Origin: Methylotenera sp965234545 | GTDB taxonomy: Bacteria; Pseudomonadota; Gammaproteobacteria; Burkholderiales; Methylophilaceae | Length of the DNA stretch: 64,000 bases | Assembly: GCA_965234545.1 (NCBI GenBank) | Contig: OZ248348.1 | Coordinates: 558,001 to 622,000 of the forward strand | Direction of reading: 5' to 3' | Shown here: positions 18,476 to 26,473 of the stretch, piece after piece | How the letters are laid out: each line of letters opens with the position of its first letter | Position numbering within the stretch: position 1 is the stretch's first letter | Notes under the pieces: model-generated | Told to the model about the DNA's origin: nothing | Seen by the model: only the letters and a program-made list of their open reading frames with translations | Databases searched by the model: none | Made by a program: the position numbers and the translations under genes

Positions 18476-19349
18476 GGCTTTCTTCCAAGGTGCTGATCAT
18501 TTCACTTAATTTAAGTAAGCGTTCGGCGGCGCGCACATGGTGGCGTTCGACTAATTTGTCGTTGACCACGACCGTGCCTTTGCCCATTTCATTGGCGGCT
18601 TTTAAAGCGGCGATGATTTCTCTGGCGTTTTTCACTTCGCTGGCTTGCGGCGTGTAAGCGTCGTTGCTGTAAGCCAATTGCGCAGGGTGCACCAAGGATT
18701 TGCCATCAAAGCCCATGTCGCGGCCCAAGCGGCAAGCGTATTCAAAGGAATGCATGTTTTTAAAATCGCTGGTGATGCCGTCCACTACCGCATGACCGTA
18801 AGCGCGGGCCGCCAATATCACCAAAGATAAAGAGGTGAGGATGGCAGAGCGCTCGTGCGTCACGCGTGCGTGCAATTGCGATATCAAGTCTGAGGTCGCC
18901 ATCACCATGCAAACGATGCGATCGGATGCGCTGGCAATTTCTTTAGCGTTCAGCACGGCAATTGGGCTCTCTATCATGACCATGATAGGCAAGTGACTGC
19001 CGCCGGCGGCATCCAATAAGGATAGTGCCGTTAGCACGTCTTCTTTACTTTCTATATTGGGAAACAACACCGCGTCGACTTTGGTTTTGGCCACGGCTTT
19101 GATGTCGTCTGGCCCCCATTGTGAGATTAAGTCGTTGACCCGCACCACCACTTCGCGTGAGCCGTAGCCGCCTTCGTTGACAAAGCGCACGACGTTATCG
19201 CGCGATTCTTCTTTGCACTCAACTAATACTGGATCACCAAGATCGAGTATCACGGAGTCGGCGTGTAGGGTTCTAGCGCGCTCTAAGTAATGCGTGTTGC
19301 AGCCAGGCACATAAAGCATGGAGCGGCGTGGGCGAAAATATTGAGTCAT
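18468..19349 (-). CDS. CitE-like CoA-ester lyase with altered acidic motif
   Basis: The protein has 293 aa, the standard length of CitE/malyl-CoA lyase homologues. The metal-ligand glutamate (MVMIESPIAVLNA, about residue 126) and aspartate (MATSDL, about 152) are in place, as is the CoA-side HPAQL motif. The usual LDLED motif, however, reads LDLGDPV here, with glycycine in place of the glutamate; I checked this on the DNA at 19225-19250. Activity may therefore be altered. It is the first gene of the minus-strand methylcitrate/mesaconyl-CoA operon, with the divergent regulator gene and a palindromic site upstream. Confidence 0.75.
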   Translation of the reverse strand: MTQYFRPRRSMLYVPGCNTHYLERARTLHADSVILDLGDPVLVECKEESRDNVVRFVNEGGYGSREVVVRVNDLISQWGPDDIKAVAKTKVDAVLFPNIESKEDVLTALSLLDAAGGSHLPIMVMIESPIAVLNAKEIASASDRIVCMVMATSDLISQLHARVTHERSAILTSLSLVILAARAYGHAVVDGITSDFKNMHSFEYACRLGRDMGFDGKSLVHPAQLAYSNDAYTPQASEVKNAREIIAALKAANEMGKGTVVVNDKLVERHHVRAAERLLKLSEMISTLEESHV

Positions 19350-19441
19350 TCGATTACCTTTATCTGGCCTATAAGTAAGGGTATTTTTTTAAGCTGAATC
19401 GATTATATAGAGAGTCATTTAAAAATGTCAATCTATATCTT

Positions 19442-19459
19442 ATGTCTTATATAAGATAT
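19442..19459. promoter_or_regulatory. ATG-TCTTATATAAGA-TAT palindrome, candidate operator
   Basis: A perfect 12-bp palindrome (19445-19456) within an 18-bp near-palindrome sits in the divergent region between the first lyase gene (start 19349) and the GntR regulator (start 19570). It is about 95 bp from the former and 110 bp from the latter. The identical 12-mer is at 1466-1477 upstream of aceE. A second inverted repeat, ATGCTA-13 bp-TAGCAT (19463-19487), lies directly downstream. Position suggests autoregulation plus control of the lyase operon. Confidence 0.55.
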
Positions 19460-19569
19460 AAAATGCTAGACTATTAAAAAATAGCATGATATAAATAAGC
19501 CATTGCAAATTAGCGCTAAATGAATAGCCGGTTTTTTTAGGCCATTCAATTTTGATGAGATCAACGATC

Positions 19570-20307
19570 ATGATAGACAAACATTACAATTCGCCAAGCT
19601 ACAAGCCGCTTTACGACCAGATTAAAGTCTTGTTAACGCAAAGTTTAATTGGTGGGGAATGGCGTCCTGGGGACATGATCCCCAGTGAGATTGATCTAGC
19701 GGGCCGTTATAAAGTCAGTCAAGGCACGGTCAGAAAAGCCATCGATGTTTTGGCCACGGAAAATATTTTAATTCGCCGTCAGGGTAAAGGCACTTTTGTT
19801 GCCACCCACAGTGCCGACAACATGAAGTTGCGCTTTTTGCGTTTGACCTCCATAGATGGGCAGAAAGAATTATTAAAAAACGAATTCATATCCTGCGTTA
19901 AAGGCAAGGCCGATGTGCGCATGGGGCAAGTGCTGGATTTAAAAGCCGGCGCCTCCACCATAGAGATCAAACGCTTGTTAACGTTTTCTGGTCGCCCTTT
20001 AATCTTTGATCACATCATCGTGCCGGCAGCGCCTTTTAAAGGCTTGAACGGCAACCGCGTGGAAGAGAACAACGGTTCCATGTACAGCATGTACGAATCC
20101 GAATTCGGGGTGCGCATGGTGCGGGCTGAAGAACGCTTAAAAGCCGTTGGGGCTAAAGGCGAAGTCGCCCATGCCTTAGGCTTAAAAGAGAACGAGCCTA
20201 TTTTGAGCATAGAGCGCGTGTCCTTTACTTACGGCGACAAGCCCATGGAATGGCGTTTGGGTATGTGCGTGACGGATAACCACCACTACATGAACGAATT
20301 GGAATAA
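19570..20307 (+). CDS. GntR-family regulator with UTRA effector domain
   Basis: The N-terminal winged helix-turn-helix (about residues 5-75, with PSEIDLAGRYKVSQGTVRKAI) is followed by a UTRA ligand-binding domain to the C-terminus, the HutC/FarR subfamily layout. I choose the ATG at 19570 (245 aa) because the family sequence begins at about YKPLYDQIK; an ATG at 19555 is also possible. It sits divergently from the prp/lyase operon and directly upstream of malic enzyme and sdh genes, so it is the likely local regulator of both. The effector is unknown, perhaps a methylcitrate-cycle or CoA-ester intermediate. Confidence 0.85.
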   Translation: MIDKHYNSPSYKPLYDQIKVLLTQSLIGGEWRPGDMIPSEIDLAGRYKVSQGTVRKAIDVLATENILIRRQGKGTFVATHSADNMKLRFLRLTSIDGQKELLKNEFISCVKGKADVRMGQVLDLKAGASTIEIKRLLTFSGRPLIFDHIIVPAAPFKGLNGNRVEENNGSMYSMYESEFGVRMVRAEERLKAVGAKGEVAHALGLKENEPILSIERVSFTYGDKPMEWRLGMCVTDNHHYMNELE

Positions 20308-20370
20308 CGATTGAATGGATGCTAAGCCTTACTTGGCTATGAGTGCAATATTAAATAAAGGTAAAAGACG

Positions 20371-21579
20371 ATGGATGATTTAAAAAAACGTGCGCTGGAT
20401 TACCACGAGTTTCCTAAACCGGGAAAATTGTCCGTTGAGTCATCCAAGCCTTGCGCCAGCCAAGACGATTTGTCCTTAGCTTATACGCCAGGCGTGGCAG
20501 TGCCAGTGCGTGAAATTAACCGCGACCCAGATAACGCCTACCGTTACACCAACAAAGGCAATTTAGTGGCGGTGATTACCGATGGCACGGCCGTATTGGG
20601 CCTGGGTAACATGGGGCCGCTGGCGAGTAAGCCAGTGATGGAGGGCAAAGCTGTGTTGTTTAAACATTTCGCTGGCATAGACGTGTTTGACATAGAGGTC
20701 AACGCCCCCAGCGTGGAAGCCTTCATCGAAACCGTGGTGAACATTGCGCCCACTTTTGGCGGCATTAATTTAGAAGACATTGCCGCCCCGCACTGTTTCC
20801 GCATTGAAAATGAATTGCGTGCGCGTTTGGACATCCCGGTGTTTCATGACGACCAACATGGCACGGCGGTGATAGTGGCCGCGGCCTTATCCAATGCCTT
20901 GGAATTGCAAGGCAAAACATTAAGCGGCGCTAAAATTGTATTTTTAGGCGCCGGTGCAGCGGGCTGTTCTTGTGCGCGCTTGCTTAAATTAATGGGGGCG
21001 ACCAACATCACCATGGTGGATAAGTCTGGCGTGCTGGATACGGCTCGCGCTGATTTGCACGATAACAACCGTCATTTAGCCGTGGCCCCAAGCGCGGCTA
21101 AGACCTTAGCCGATGTGATGCCGGGTGCCGATGTGTTTATCGGCGTGTCTGCGGCCAATGCCTTATCGGCTGATCTGCTAAAACTCATGGCAGCCAAGCC
21201 GGTGGTGTTTGCCTTGGCCAATCCCGATCCGGAAATACTGCCTAGCATCGCCCATGCCGTGCGCGATGACATTTTGATGGCGACCGGTCGTTCGGACTTC
21301 CCGAATCAAGTGAACAATGCCTTGTGCTTTCCGTATTTATTCCGCGGCGCTTTGGATGCTAAAGCCAAGCAAATTACCGATGAAATGCAAATCGCCGCGG
21401 CGCATGCCTTGGCGGCCTTGGCACGCGAACCGGTGCCGGCGGATGTCTTGCAAGCCTATAACCTAACAAGTTTGAGTTTCGGTAAGGATTACATTATTCC
21501 TAAACCGTTTGATAAACGTTTATTAGCCCGCGTGTCCGGCGCGGTGGCGGATGCCGCCAGAGCACAACAGGCTAAATAG
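20371..21579 (+). CDS. malic enzyme (short, without phosphotransacetylase domain)
   Basis: It oxidatively decarboxylates malate to pyruvate. The protein has 402 aa: malic enzyme N-terminal domain with YTPGVAVPV (about 32), a metal-site segment NLEDIAAPHCF (about 134) and a Rossmann loop FLGAGAAGCSCA (about 192). The C-terminal phosphotransacetylase-like domain of MaeB (about 760 aa) is absent. Whether it uses NAD or NADP is not evident. Its place before sdhC lets succinate from the methylcitrate cycle return to pyruvate through fumarate and malate. Confidence 0.9.
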   Translation: MDDLKKRALDYHEFPKPGKLSVESSKPCASQDDLSLAYTPGVAVPVREINRDPDNAYRYTNKGNLVAVITDGTAVLGLGNMGPLASKPVMEGKAVLFKHFAGIDVFDIEVNAPSVEAFIETVVNIAPTFGGINLEDIAAPHCFRIENELRARLDIPVFHDDQHGTAVIVAAALSNALELQGKTLSGAKIVFLGAGAAGCSCARLLKLMGATNITMVDKSGVLDTARADLHDNNRHLAVAPSAAKTLADVMPGADVFIGVSAANALSADLLKLMAAKPVVFALANPDPEILPSIAHAVRDDILMATGRSDFPNQVNNALCFPYLFRGALDAKAKQITDEMQIAAAHALAALAREPVPADVLQAYNLTSLSFGKDYIIPKPFDKRLLARVSGAVADAARAQQAK

Positions 21580-21587
21580 TACTGACC

Positions 21588-21980
21588 ATGAACCAAAAAC
21601 TCGCTAAAAAAAATCGGCCTAAAAACCTGAATTTGTTCACCATACGTTTACCCATCAACGCCTTGGTGTCTATCTTGCATAGGGCCACCGGTTGCGCCTT
21701 GTTTGTGATATTGCCAGTCATTTTATTGCTGTTGCAATGGTCTTTGCGCTCGGCCGAGGAGTTGCAGTTGGTCTTGGCTTTTCTGCATTCGCCTTTTATC
21801 AAGCTGGTATTGATGGGCTTGGCTTGGGCATTTTTTCACCATTTCTTTGCCGGCATCCGTCATTTGGCGATGGACGTGCATTGGATGACTACGCTCATGA
21901 AAGCCCGTTACACCAGCAAGGTGGTGATGGTGCTGGGCTTACTTGCCACGCTAGTGGTGAGCATTACATTGTGGCTATAA
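21588..21980 (+). CDS. sdhC: succinate dehydrogenase cytochrome b556 subunit
   Basis: A membrane anchor of 130 aa with three hydrophobic helices. The SILHRATG segment (about residue 28) holds the quinone-site Ser and Arg region, and HHFFAGIRHLAMD near residue 85 has the axial haem histidine. It begins 8 bp after the malic enzyme gene and ends 3 bp before sdhD. Confidence 0.92.
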   Translation: MNQKLAKKNRPKNLNLFTIRLPINALVSILHRATGCALFVILPVILLLLQWSLRSAEELQLVLAFLHSPFIKLVLMGLAWAFFHHFFAGIRHLAMDVHWMTTLMKARYTSKVVMVLGLLATLVVSITLWL

Positions 21981-21983
21981 ATT

Positions 21984-22328
21984 ATGTGGATTGAACTCTT
22001 AACCAAACGTTATCCTGGCATGCGCGCATGGCTATCGCAGCGCCTAACCGGCTTGGCCATGGCGCTCTACAGCGTGCTAGCAGTGGGACGATTTTTCTAT
22101 CTGGCCCCTAGCGACTACGCAGCATGGGTCGATTTTTTTCAGCCACTTTGGTGGCGTGTGCTGACCATGTTGTTCTGGTTGGCCTTAACGCTGCACGCAT
22201 GGCTGGGCATACGCGATGTGTTCAAGGATTACGTGCCCAATGACACCTTGCGCAGTGTCTTATTGAAGGGCTTGGTGATCTTGCTATGGCTGTATTTGGC
22301 TTGGGCAGCTTACCTACTGTTTGCTTAA
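21984..22328 (+). CDS. sdhD: succinate dehydrogenase membrane anchor subunit
   Basis: The protein has 114 aa with three transmembrane helices. SQRLTGLAMALYS at the first helix and ALTLHAWLGIRDVFKDY later are family hallmarks; the latter carries the second haem-ligand histidine. It lies between sdhC and sdhA in standard order. Confidence 0.9.
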   Translation: MWIELLTKRYPGMRAWLSQRLTGLAMALYSVLAVGRFFYLAPSDYAAWVDFFQPLWWRVLTMLFWLALTLHAWLGIRDVFKDYVPNDTLRSVLLKGLVILLWLYLAWAAYLLFA

Positions 22329-22369
22329 TTTGTTGGCTTAATTTAATTTTTATTTAAGGTTTATGGCTT

Positions 22370-24133
22370 ATGGCAGTTGCAACGCAAGTATTTGATGCAT
22401 TGGTAGTAGGCGGCGGTGGCGCCGGTTTACGTGCCTCATTGCAGTTAGCGCAATCCGGTTTAAAAGTAGCGGTGTTGTCCAAGGTGTTTCCTACCCGTTC
22501 GCATACCGTGGCGGCGCAAGGTGGCATTGCCGCTGCGCTAGGCAACGTCGCTGATGATAAATGGTTGTGGCATATGTACGACACCATCAAGGGTTCGGAT
22601 TACTTGGGTGACCAAGATGCCATCGAGTTTATGTGTAAAAACGCTGCCGCGGCCATATACGAATTGGAGCATTTTGGTATGCCGTTTGACCGCTTGGAAA
22701 ACGGCAAAATATTCCAACGGCCGTTTGGCGGCATGACGCAAAATTTTGGTGAAAGCGCGATTTCTCGCACCTGTGCGGTGGCCGATAGAACCGGTCACGC
22801 CATGTTGCACACCCTGTACCAACGCAACATCCAATCCAATACCCAGTTTTTTGTCGAGTGGTTGGCTTTGGATTTATTACGCGACAAAGACGGCGACGTG
22901 CTCGGCGTCTTGGCCTTAGAAATAGAAACCGGCGAAGTGCATTGCATACGCGCTAAGGCCACCTTGTTGGCCACCGGCGGCGCCGGTCGTATTTTCAAGG
23001 CCAGCACCAATGCCTTCATCAACACCGGTGATGGCTTGGGCATGGCAGCGCGCGCCGGCATTCCTTTGCAAGACATGGAGTTTTGGCAATTCCACCCAAC
23101 CGGCGTGCTCAATGCCGGCGTGTTGATTACCGAGGGCGTGCGTGGTGAAGGCGGTTATTTATTGAACAGCGAAGGCGAGCGTTTCATGGAGCGTTATGCA
23201 CCGCATGCCAAAGACTTGGCCAGCCGTGACGTGGTGTCGCGTGCCATTGCTACCGAAATTAAAGCCGGCCGCGGCGTGGGTAAAAACAAAGACGCGGTGT
23301 ATTTAAAACTAGACCATTTGGGTGAGGCTTTAATTAACGATAAATTGCCCGGCATACGCGAGATTGCCAAAACCTTTGCTAACGTCGATCCGGTCAAAGA
23401 CCCCATCCCCATCGTGCCGACCGTGCATTACATGATGGGCGGCATCCCTACTAATTTACAAGGCCAAGTGATCGCCCCCGACGCCAGTGGTGGACAAGCG
23501 GTGGTCAATGGCTTGTACGCAGTAGGCGAGTGCGCTTGCGTATCGGTGCATGGCGCCAACCGTTTGGGTTCTAACTCGCTATTGGATTTAGTGGTGTTCG
23601 GTCGCGCCGCCGGCGACAAGATGGTGGAAGAAGTGAAAAAAGACAACAGCCATAAACCCTTGGCCGCCGATGCCTTTGATAAGACCTTGGCTAGACTGAA
23701 TCGCTTGGACACGCAAACCCAAGGCGAATCGGTTAAAGACGTGGGTGCAGCGCTACGCGAGACCATGCAAACCCATTGCGGCGTATTCCGTTTCCCCGAT
23801 TTGTTGCAATCCGGTGTGGTGGAGATAGACAAAGTCGCCGAGCGGGCTAAAAACACCGTGATCACAGACAAGAGTCAGGTGTTCAATACCGCCAGGGTGG
23901 ATGCCTTGGAGCTGGATAATTTAGTGGAAGTGGCCTTGGCCACCATGCACGCGGCGGAAGCTAGAACCGAAAGCCGTGGCGCGCATGCGCGTGAAGACTT
24001 TATGCAGCGCGACGATGAGAAGTGGTTGACGCATTCCTTGTACTACCGTGAGGGCCACCGTTTAAGTTACAAACCGGTGCGCTTGAAACCGCAAACCGTG
24101 GACAGCTTTGAGCCTAAAGCGCGCGTTTATTAA
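22370..24133 (+). CDS. sdhA: succinate dehydrogenase flavoprotein subunit
   Basis: The catalytic subunit oxidises succinate to fumarate. It has 587 aa, normal length. The N-terminal dinucleotide loop GGGGAGLRAS is followed by TRSHTVAAQGG (about residue 45), whose histidine binds FAD covalently. Substrate-binding segments FHPTG and GVRGEGG are present. In this genomic setting it removes succinate made by prpB. Confidence 0.97.
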   Translation: MAVATQVFDALVVGGGGAGLRASLQLAQSGLKVAVLSKVFPTRSHTVAAQGGIAAALGNVADDKWLWHMYDTIKGSDYLGDQDAIEFMCKNAAAAIYELEHFGMPFDRLENGKIFQRPFGGMTQNFGESAISRTCAVADRTGHAMLHTLYQRNIQSNTQFFVEWLALDLLRDKDGDVLGVLALEIETGEVHCIRAKATLLATGGAGRIFKASTNAFINTGDGLGMAARAGIPLQDMEFWQFHPTGVLNAGVLITEGVRGEGGYLLNSEGERFMERYAPHAKDLASRDVVSRAIATEIKAGRGVGKNKDAVYLKLDHLGEALINDKLPGIREIAKTFANVDPVKDPIPIVPTVHYMMGGIPTNLQGQVIAPDASGGQAVVNGLYAVGECACVSVHGANRLGSNSLLDLVVFGRAAGDKMVEEVKKDNSHKPLAADAFDKTLARLNRLDTQTQGESVKDVGAALRETMQTHCGVFRFPDLLQSGVVEIDKVAERAKNTVITDKSQVFNTARVDALELDNLVEVALATMHAAEARTESRGAHAREDFMQRDDEKWLTHSLYYREGHRLSYKPVRLKPQTVDSFEPKARVY

Positions 24134-24175
24134 TAGCGGCATGACATCAAGTTAAGCTTACAGAGACGATAAAAA

Positions 24176-24916
24176 ATGAAATTTTCAATTTACCGATTCA
24201 ACCCAGACGTGGATAAAAAACCGTACATGCAAGACTACGACGTGGTCTTGGAAGACAGCGATCAAATGTTGCTGGATGCCTTGTTGCGTATTAAAGATTT
24301 GGACGACAGTTTAAGCCTGCGCAAATCTTGCCGTGAAGGCGTGTGCGGTTCCGACAGCATGAACATTAACGGTAAGAATGGCCTGGCCTGCATCACCAAA
24401 TTGTCTGACCTAGAAGAGCCGGTGGTGTTAAGGCCTATGCCAGGTTTGCCGGTGATACGCGACCTGGTGGTGGACATGACGCAGTTCTTTGAAAACTACA
24501 ATTCGGTTAAGCCGTATTTAGTTAACAACGATGCCCCGCCTGCCACCGAGCGCCTGCAATCGCCGGCCGATAGGGCTAAGCTGGATGGCCTCTACGAATG
24601 CATATTGTGCGGTGCGTGCACCACATCTTGCCCATCATTCTGGTGGAACCCGGATAAATTTGTCGGCCCAGCCGGCTTGATGCAAGCCTACCGTTTTATG
24701 GTGGATAGCCGTGATCAGGCCTTGGACGAGCGTTTGGATAATTTGGAAGAGCCAGACCGCTTATACCGTTGCCACAACATCATGAATTGCGTGGAAGTGT
24801 GCCCTAAAAAATTGAATCCAAATGCGGCCATCGCCAACATTAAAGATTTGAAATTTGAGCAAGCGCGCGAGCATAAAAACAAAGCGAAGAAGCACATAGA
24901 AATTAAAGCGGTATAA
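24176..24916 (+). CDS. sdhB: succinate dehydrogenase iron-sulfur subunit
   Basis: The electron-transfer subunit has 246 aa. The plant-type ferredoxin domain has CREGVCGSDSM and a later Cys for the 2Fe-2S centre (about 57-77). The C-terminal domain has CILCGACTTSCP for 4Fe-4S and CHNIMNCVEVCP for 3Fe-4S. It is followed 26 bp later by sdhE. Confidence 0.97.
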   Translation: MKFSIYRFNPDVDKKPYMQDYDVVLEDSDQMLLDALLRIKDLDDSLSLRKSCREGVCGSDSMNINGKNGLACITKLSDLEEPVVLRPMPGLPVIRDLVVDMTQFFENYNSVKPYLVNNDAPPATERLQSPADRAKLDGLYECILCGACTTSCPSFWWNPDKFVGPAGLMQAYRFMVDSRDQALDERLDNLEEPDRLYRCHNIMNCVEVCPKKLNPNAAIANIKDLKFEQAREHKNKAKKHIEIKAV

Positions 24917-24942
24917 GCCGCGCCATAACAGAAGATAAGCCC

Positions 24943-25248
24943 ATGACGAATAGCCCAAACATGACAGACGAAGAAGTACGCCGCTTAAGCTGGCGTTGCC
25001 GTCGCGGGCTATTGGAATTGGACATCGTCTTGCAGCGTTTCGCCGCCCATTACCTAGCCGACTTGACGCAAGCTGAATTGGTGGCCTTGGACGGCTTGTT
25101 GGATTTGCCCGATAACGAATTTTTAGACGTGGTGACCCTAAGGCTGCCAACTGCCAAGGTCCCGGCCTTGCAAGCAAAAAACTCGAACGACCAGGCGCTG
25201 CAAAGCGTGCTGGCTAAATTAAGTGCGCGTGACCAAAACGAAGGCTAA
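24943..25248 (+). CDS. sdhE: SdhE family FAD-assembly factor
   Basis: A small soluble protein of 101 aa with the family motif RRGLLELD (about residues 22-29). SdhE helps attach FAD covalently to SdhA. Its place after sdhB is typical of betaproteobacteria, where gltA usually follows; here a CoA-ester lyase gene follows instead. Confidence 0.88.
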   Translation: MTNSPNMTDEEVRRLSWRCRRGLLELDIVLQRFAAHYLADLTQAELVALDGLLDLPDNEFLDVVTLRLPTAKVPALQAKNSNDQALQSVLAKLSARDQNEG

Positions 25249-25281
25249 TTTAGCCATCATTACATTAGTGAAAGAGCGATT

Positions 25282-26409
25282 ATGACCAATTCAAGCAAAA
25301 TCAAATGCTATAGCAACAGCGCCATGTTAGGCGAAAGCTGGCCCGGCATTCAGCTGTATTACCCACCGGTTAAATACTCGCCAGCACTGGGCATATACGA
25401 AGATTTGACGCAAGCTGCGGCCCGCATGCGCAAGCACGCGCACAACACGCAAGCGCACACCTTGATTTTTGACTTGGAAGACGGTTGCCGCCAAAAAGAA
25501 ATGAGCCGCGATTTATTGCGTCAAGAGCTGCCCTTGTTGCGTAAGGTTAACCAAAAGGTGACCATCGCCATCCGGGCTAACTCTTTCCGTACCGATGAAT
25601 ACGAGCAAGACATGCAGTTGGTCAAGGACATGTCGGAATACATAGACGTGGTGATGTTGGCCAAAGCCGGCGAGGCATACGGCGCGGCTGAAGTGCGTGA
25701 TCTGTCTAATTTCTTAATTGAGATTAACCCTAACATCACCATACAGCCGATTATTGAGCACCCTAAATCGCTCAAAATTGCCCCAGAATTGTTGCAATAC
25801 AACACGGTTAAGCACGTGGTATTTGGTATCCATGACTTTTCTAAAGCCATGGGCATACACATCACCCCAGAAAACTGGATAGAAGAATTGCAGTTCTACA
25901 TGAACCACTTGATGTTTGACGCACGTATTGCCGGTAAGGGCGTGATAGGGGGCGTGGAAACCTTAATCGGCAGCAACATCATGCCGGAAAAATTCCTGGA
26001 ACCGCATGACGTGCGCCGTTGGTTGGATTTGCACGGCGATAACGAGTCGCGCATCGTCTACAAGCACGCATGCCAAGAAGCGGCCATGGGCTTAACCGGT
26101 AAGCAAGTGATCCACCCCGGTCACATTCATTTATGCAAAACCGCTTACACGCCATCGCCTACCGAAGTGAACCAAAAAGTGCGCATCCTCAAAGCGGCCA
26201 TCGAAGCCGATGCCTTACACGGTGGGGCGATTAAATTTGAAGGGGAGATGTTGGATCCACCTATGTTTGGTAAAGCCTTGCAAACCTTGTTGCGTGCGCA
26301 TGCCTTACAAGCGATCACCCCGGAAGACAAAAACTTTGCCTTACACGTGCTGGAATTATTGCCGGCTCAAGTAATACGCCAAAACTGGCCATACGGAGCC
26401 ATATTGTAG
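25282..26409 (+). CDS. HpcH/HpaI-CitE superfamily CoA-ester lyase, 375-aa type
   Basis: A third TIM-barrel lyase, longer than the two on the minus strand. It keeps the acidic motif DLEDGC (about residue 64), has the metal-ligand region QPIIEHPKSL (about 154) and FGIHDFSKAMG (about 178), and a C-terminal VIHPGHIHLCK. Its N-terminal region and C-terminal lid differ from the other two, which suggests a different substrate, for example citramalyl-CoA or malyl-CoA. It sits between sdhE and an acyl-CoA ligase. The exact reaction is not known. Confidence 0.7.
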   Translation: MTNSSKIKCYSNSAMLGESWPGIQLYYPPVKYSPALGIYEDLTQAAARMRKHAHNTQAHTLIFDLEDGCRQKEMSRDLLRQELPLLRKVNQKVTIAIRANSFRTDEYEQDMQLVKDMSEYIDVVMLAKAGEAYGAAEVRDLSNFLIEINPNITIQPIIEHPKSLKIAPELLQYNTVKHVVFGIHDFSKAMGIHITPENWIEELQFYMNHLMFDARIAGKGVIGGVETLIGSNIMPEKFLEPHDVRRWLDLHGDNESRIVYKHACQEAAMGLTGKQVIHPGHIHLCKTAYTPSPTEVNQKVRILKAAIEADALHGGAIKFEGEMLDPPMFGKALQTLLRAHALQAITPEDKNFALHVLELLPAQVIRQNWPYGAIL

Positions 26410-26417
26410 GTAGACGC

Positions 26418-26437
26418 AGCAGCCTGATTCGGCTGCT
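26418..26437. other. hairpin between lyase and acyl-CoA ligase genes
   Basis: AGCAGCC-TGATTC-GGCTGCT forms a 7-bp stem with a 6-base loop, 9 bp after the lyase stop. No T-run follows, so it is more likely an mRNA stability or processing element than a terminator. Confidence 0.35.
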
Positions 26438-26473
26438 TGCACAAAAAACGCTAAAACGGATAGAGGATAGACC

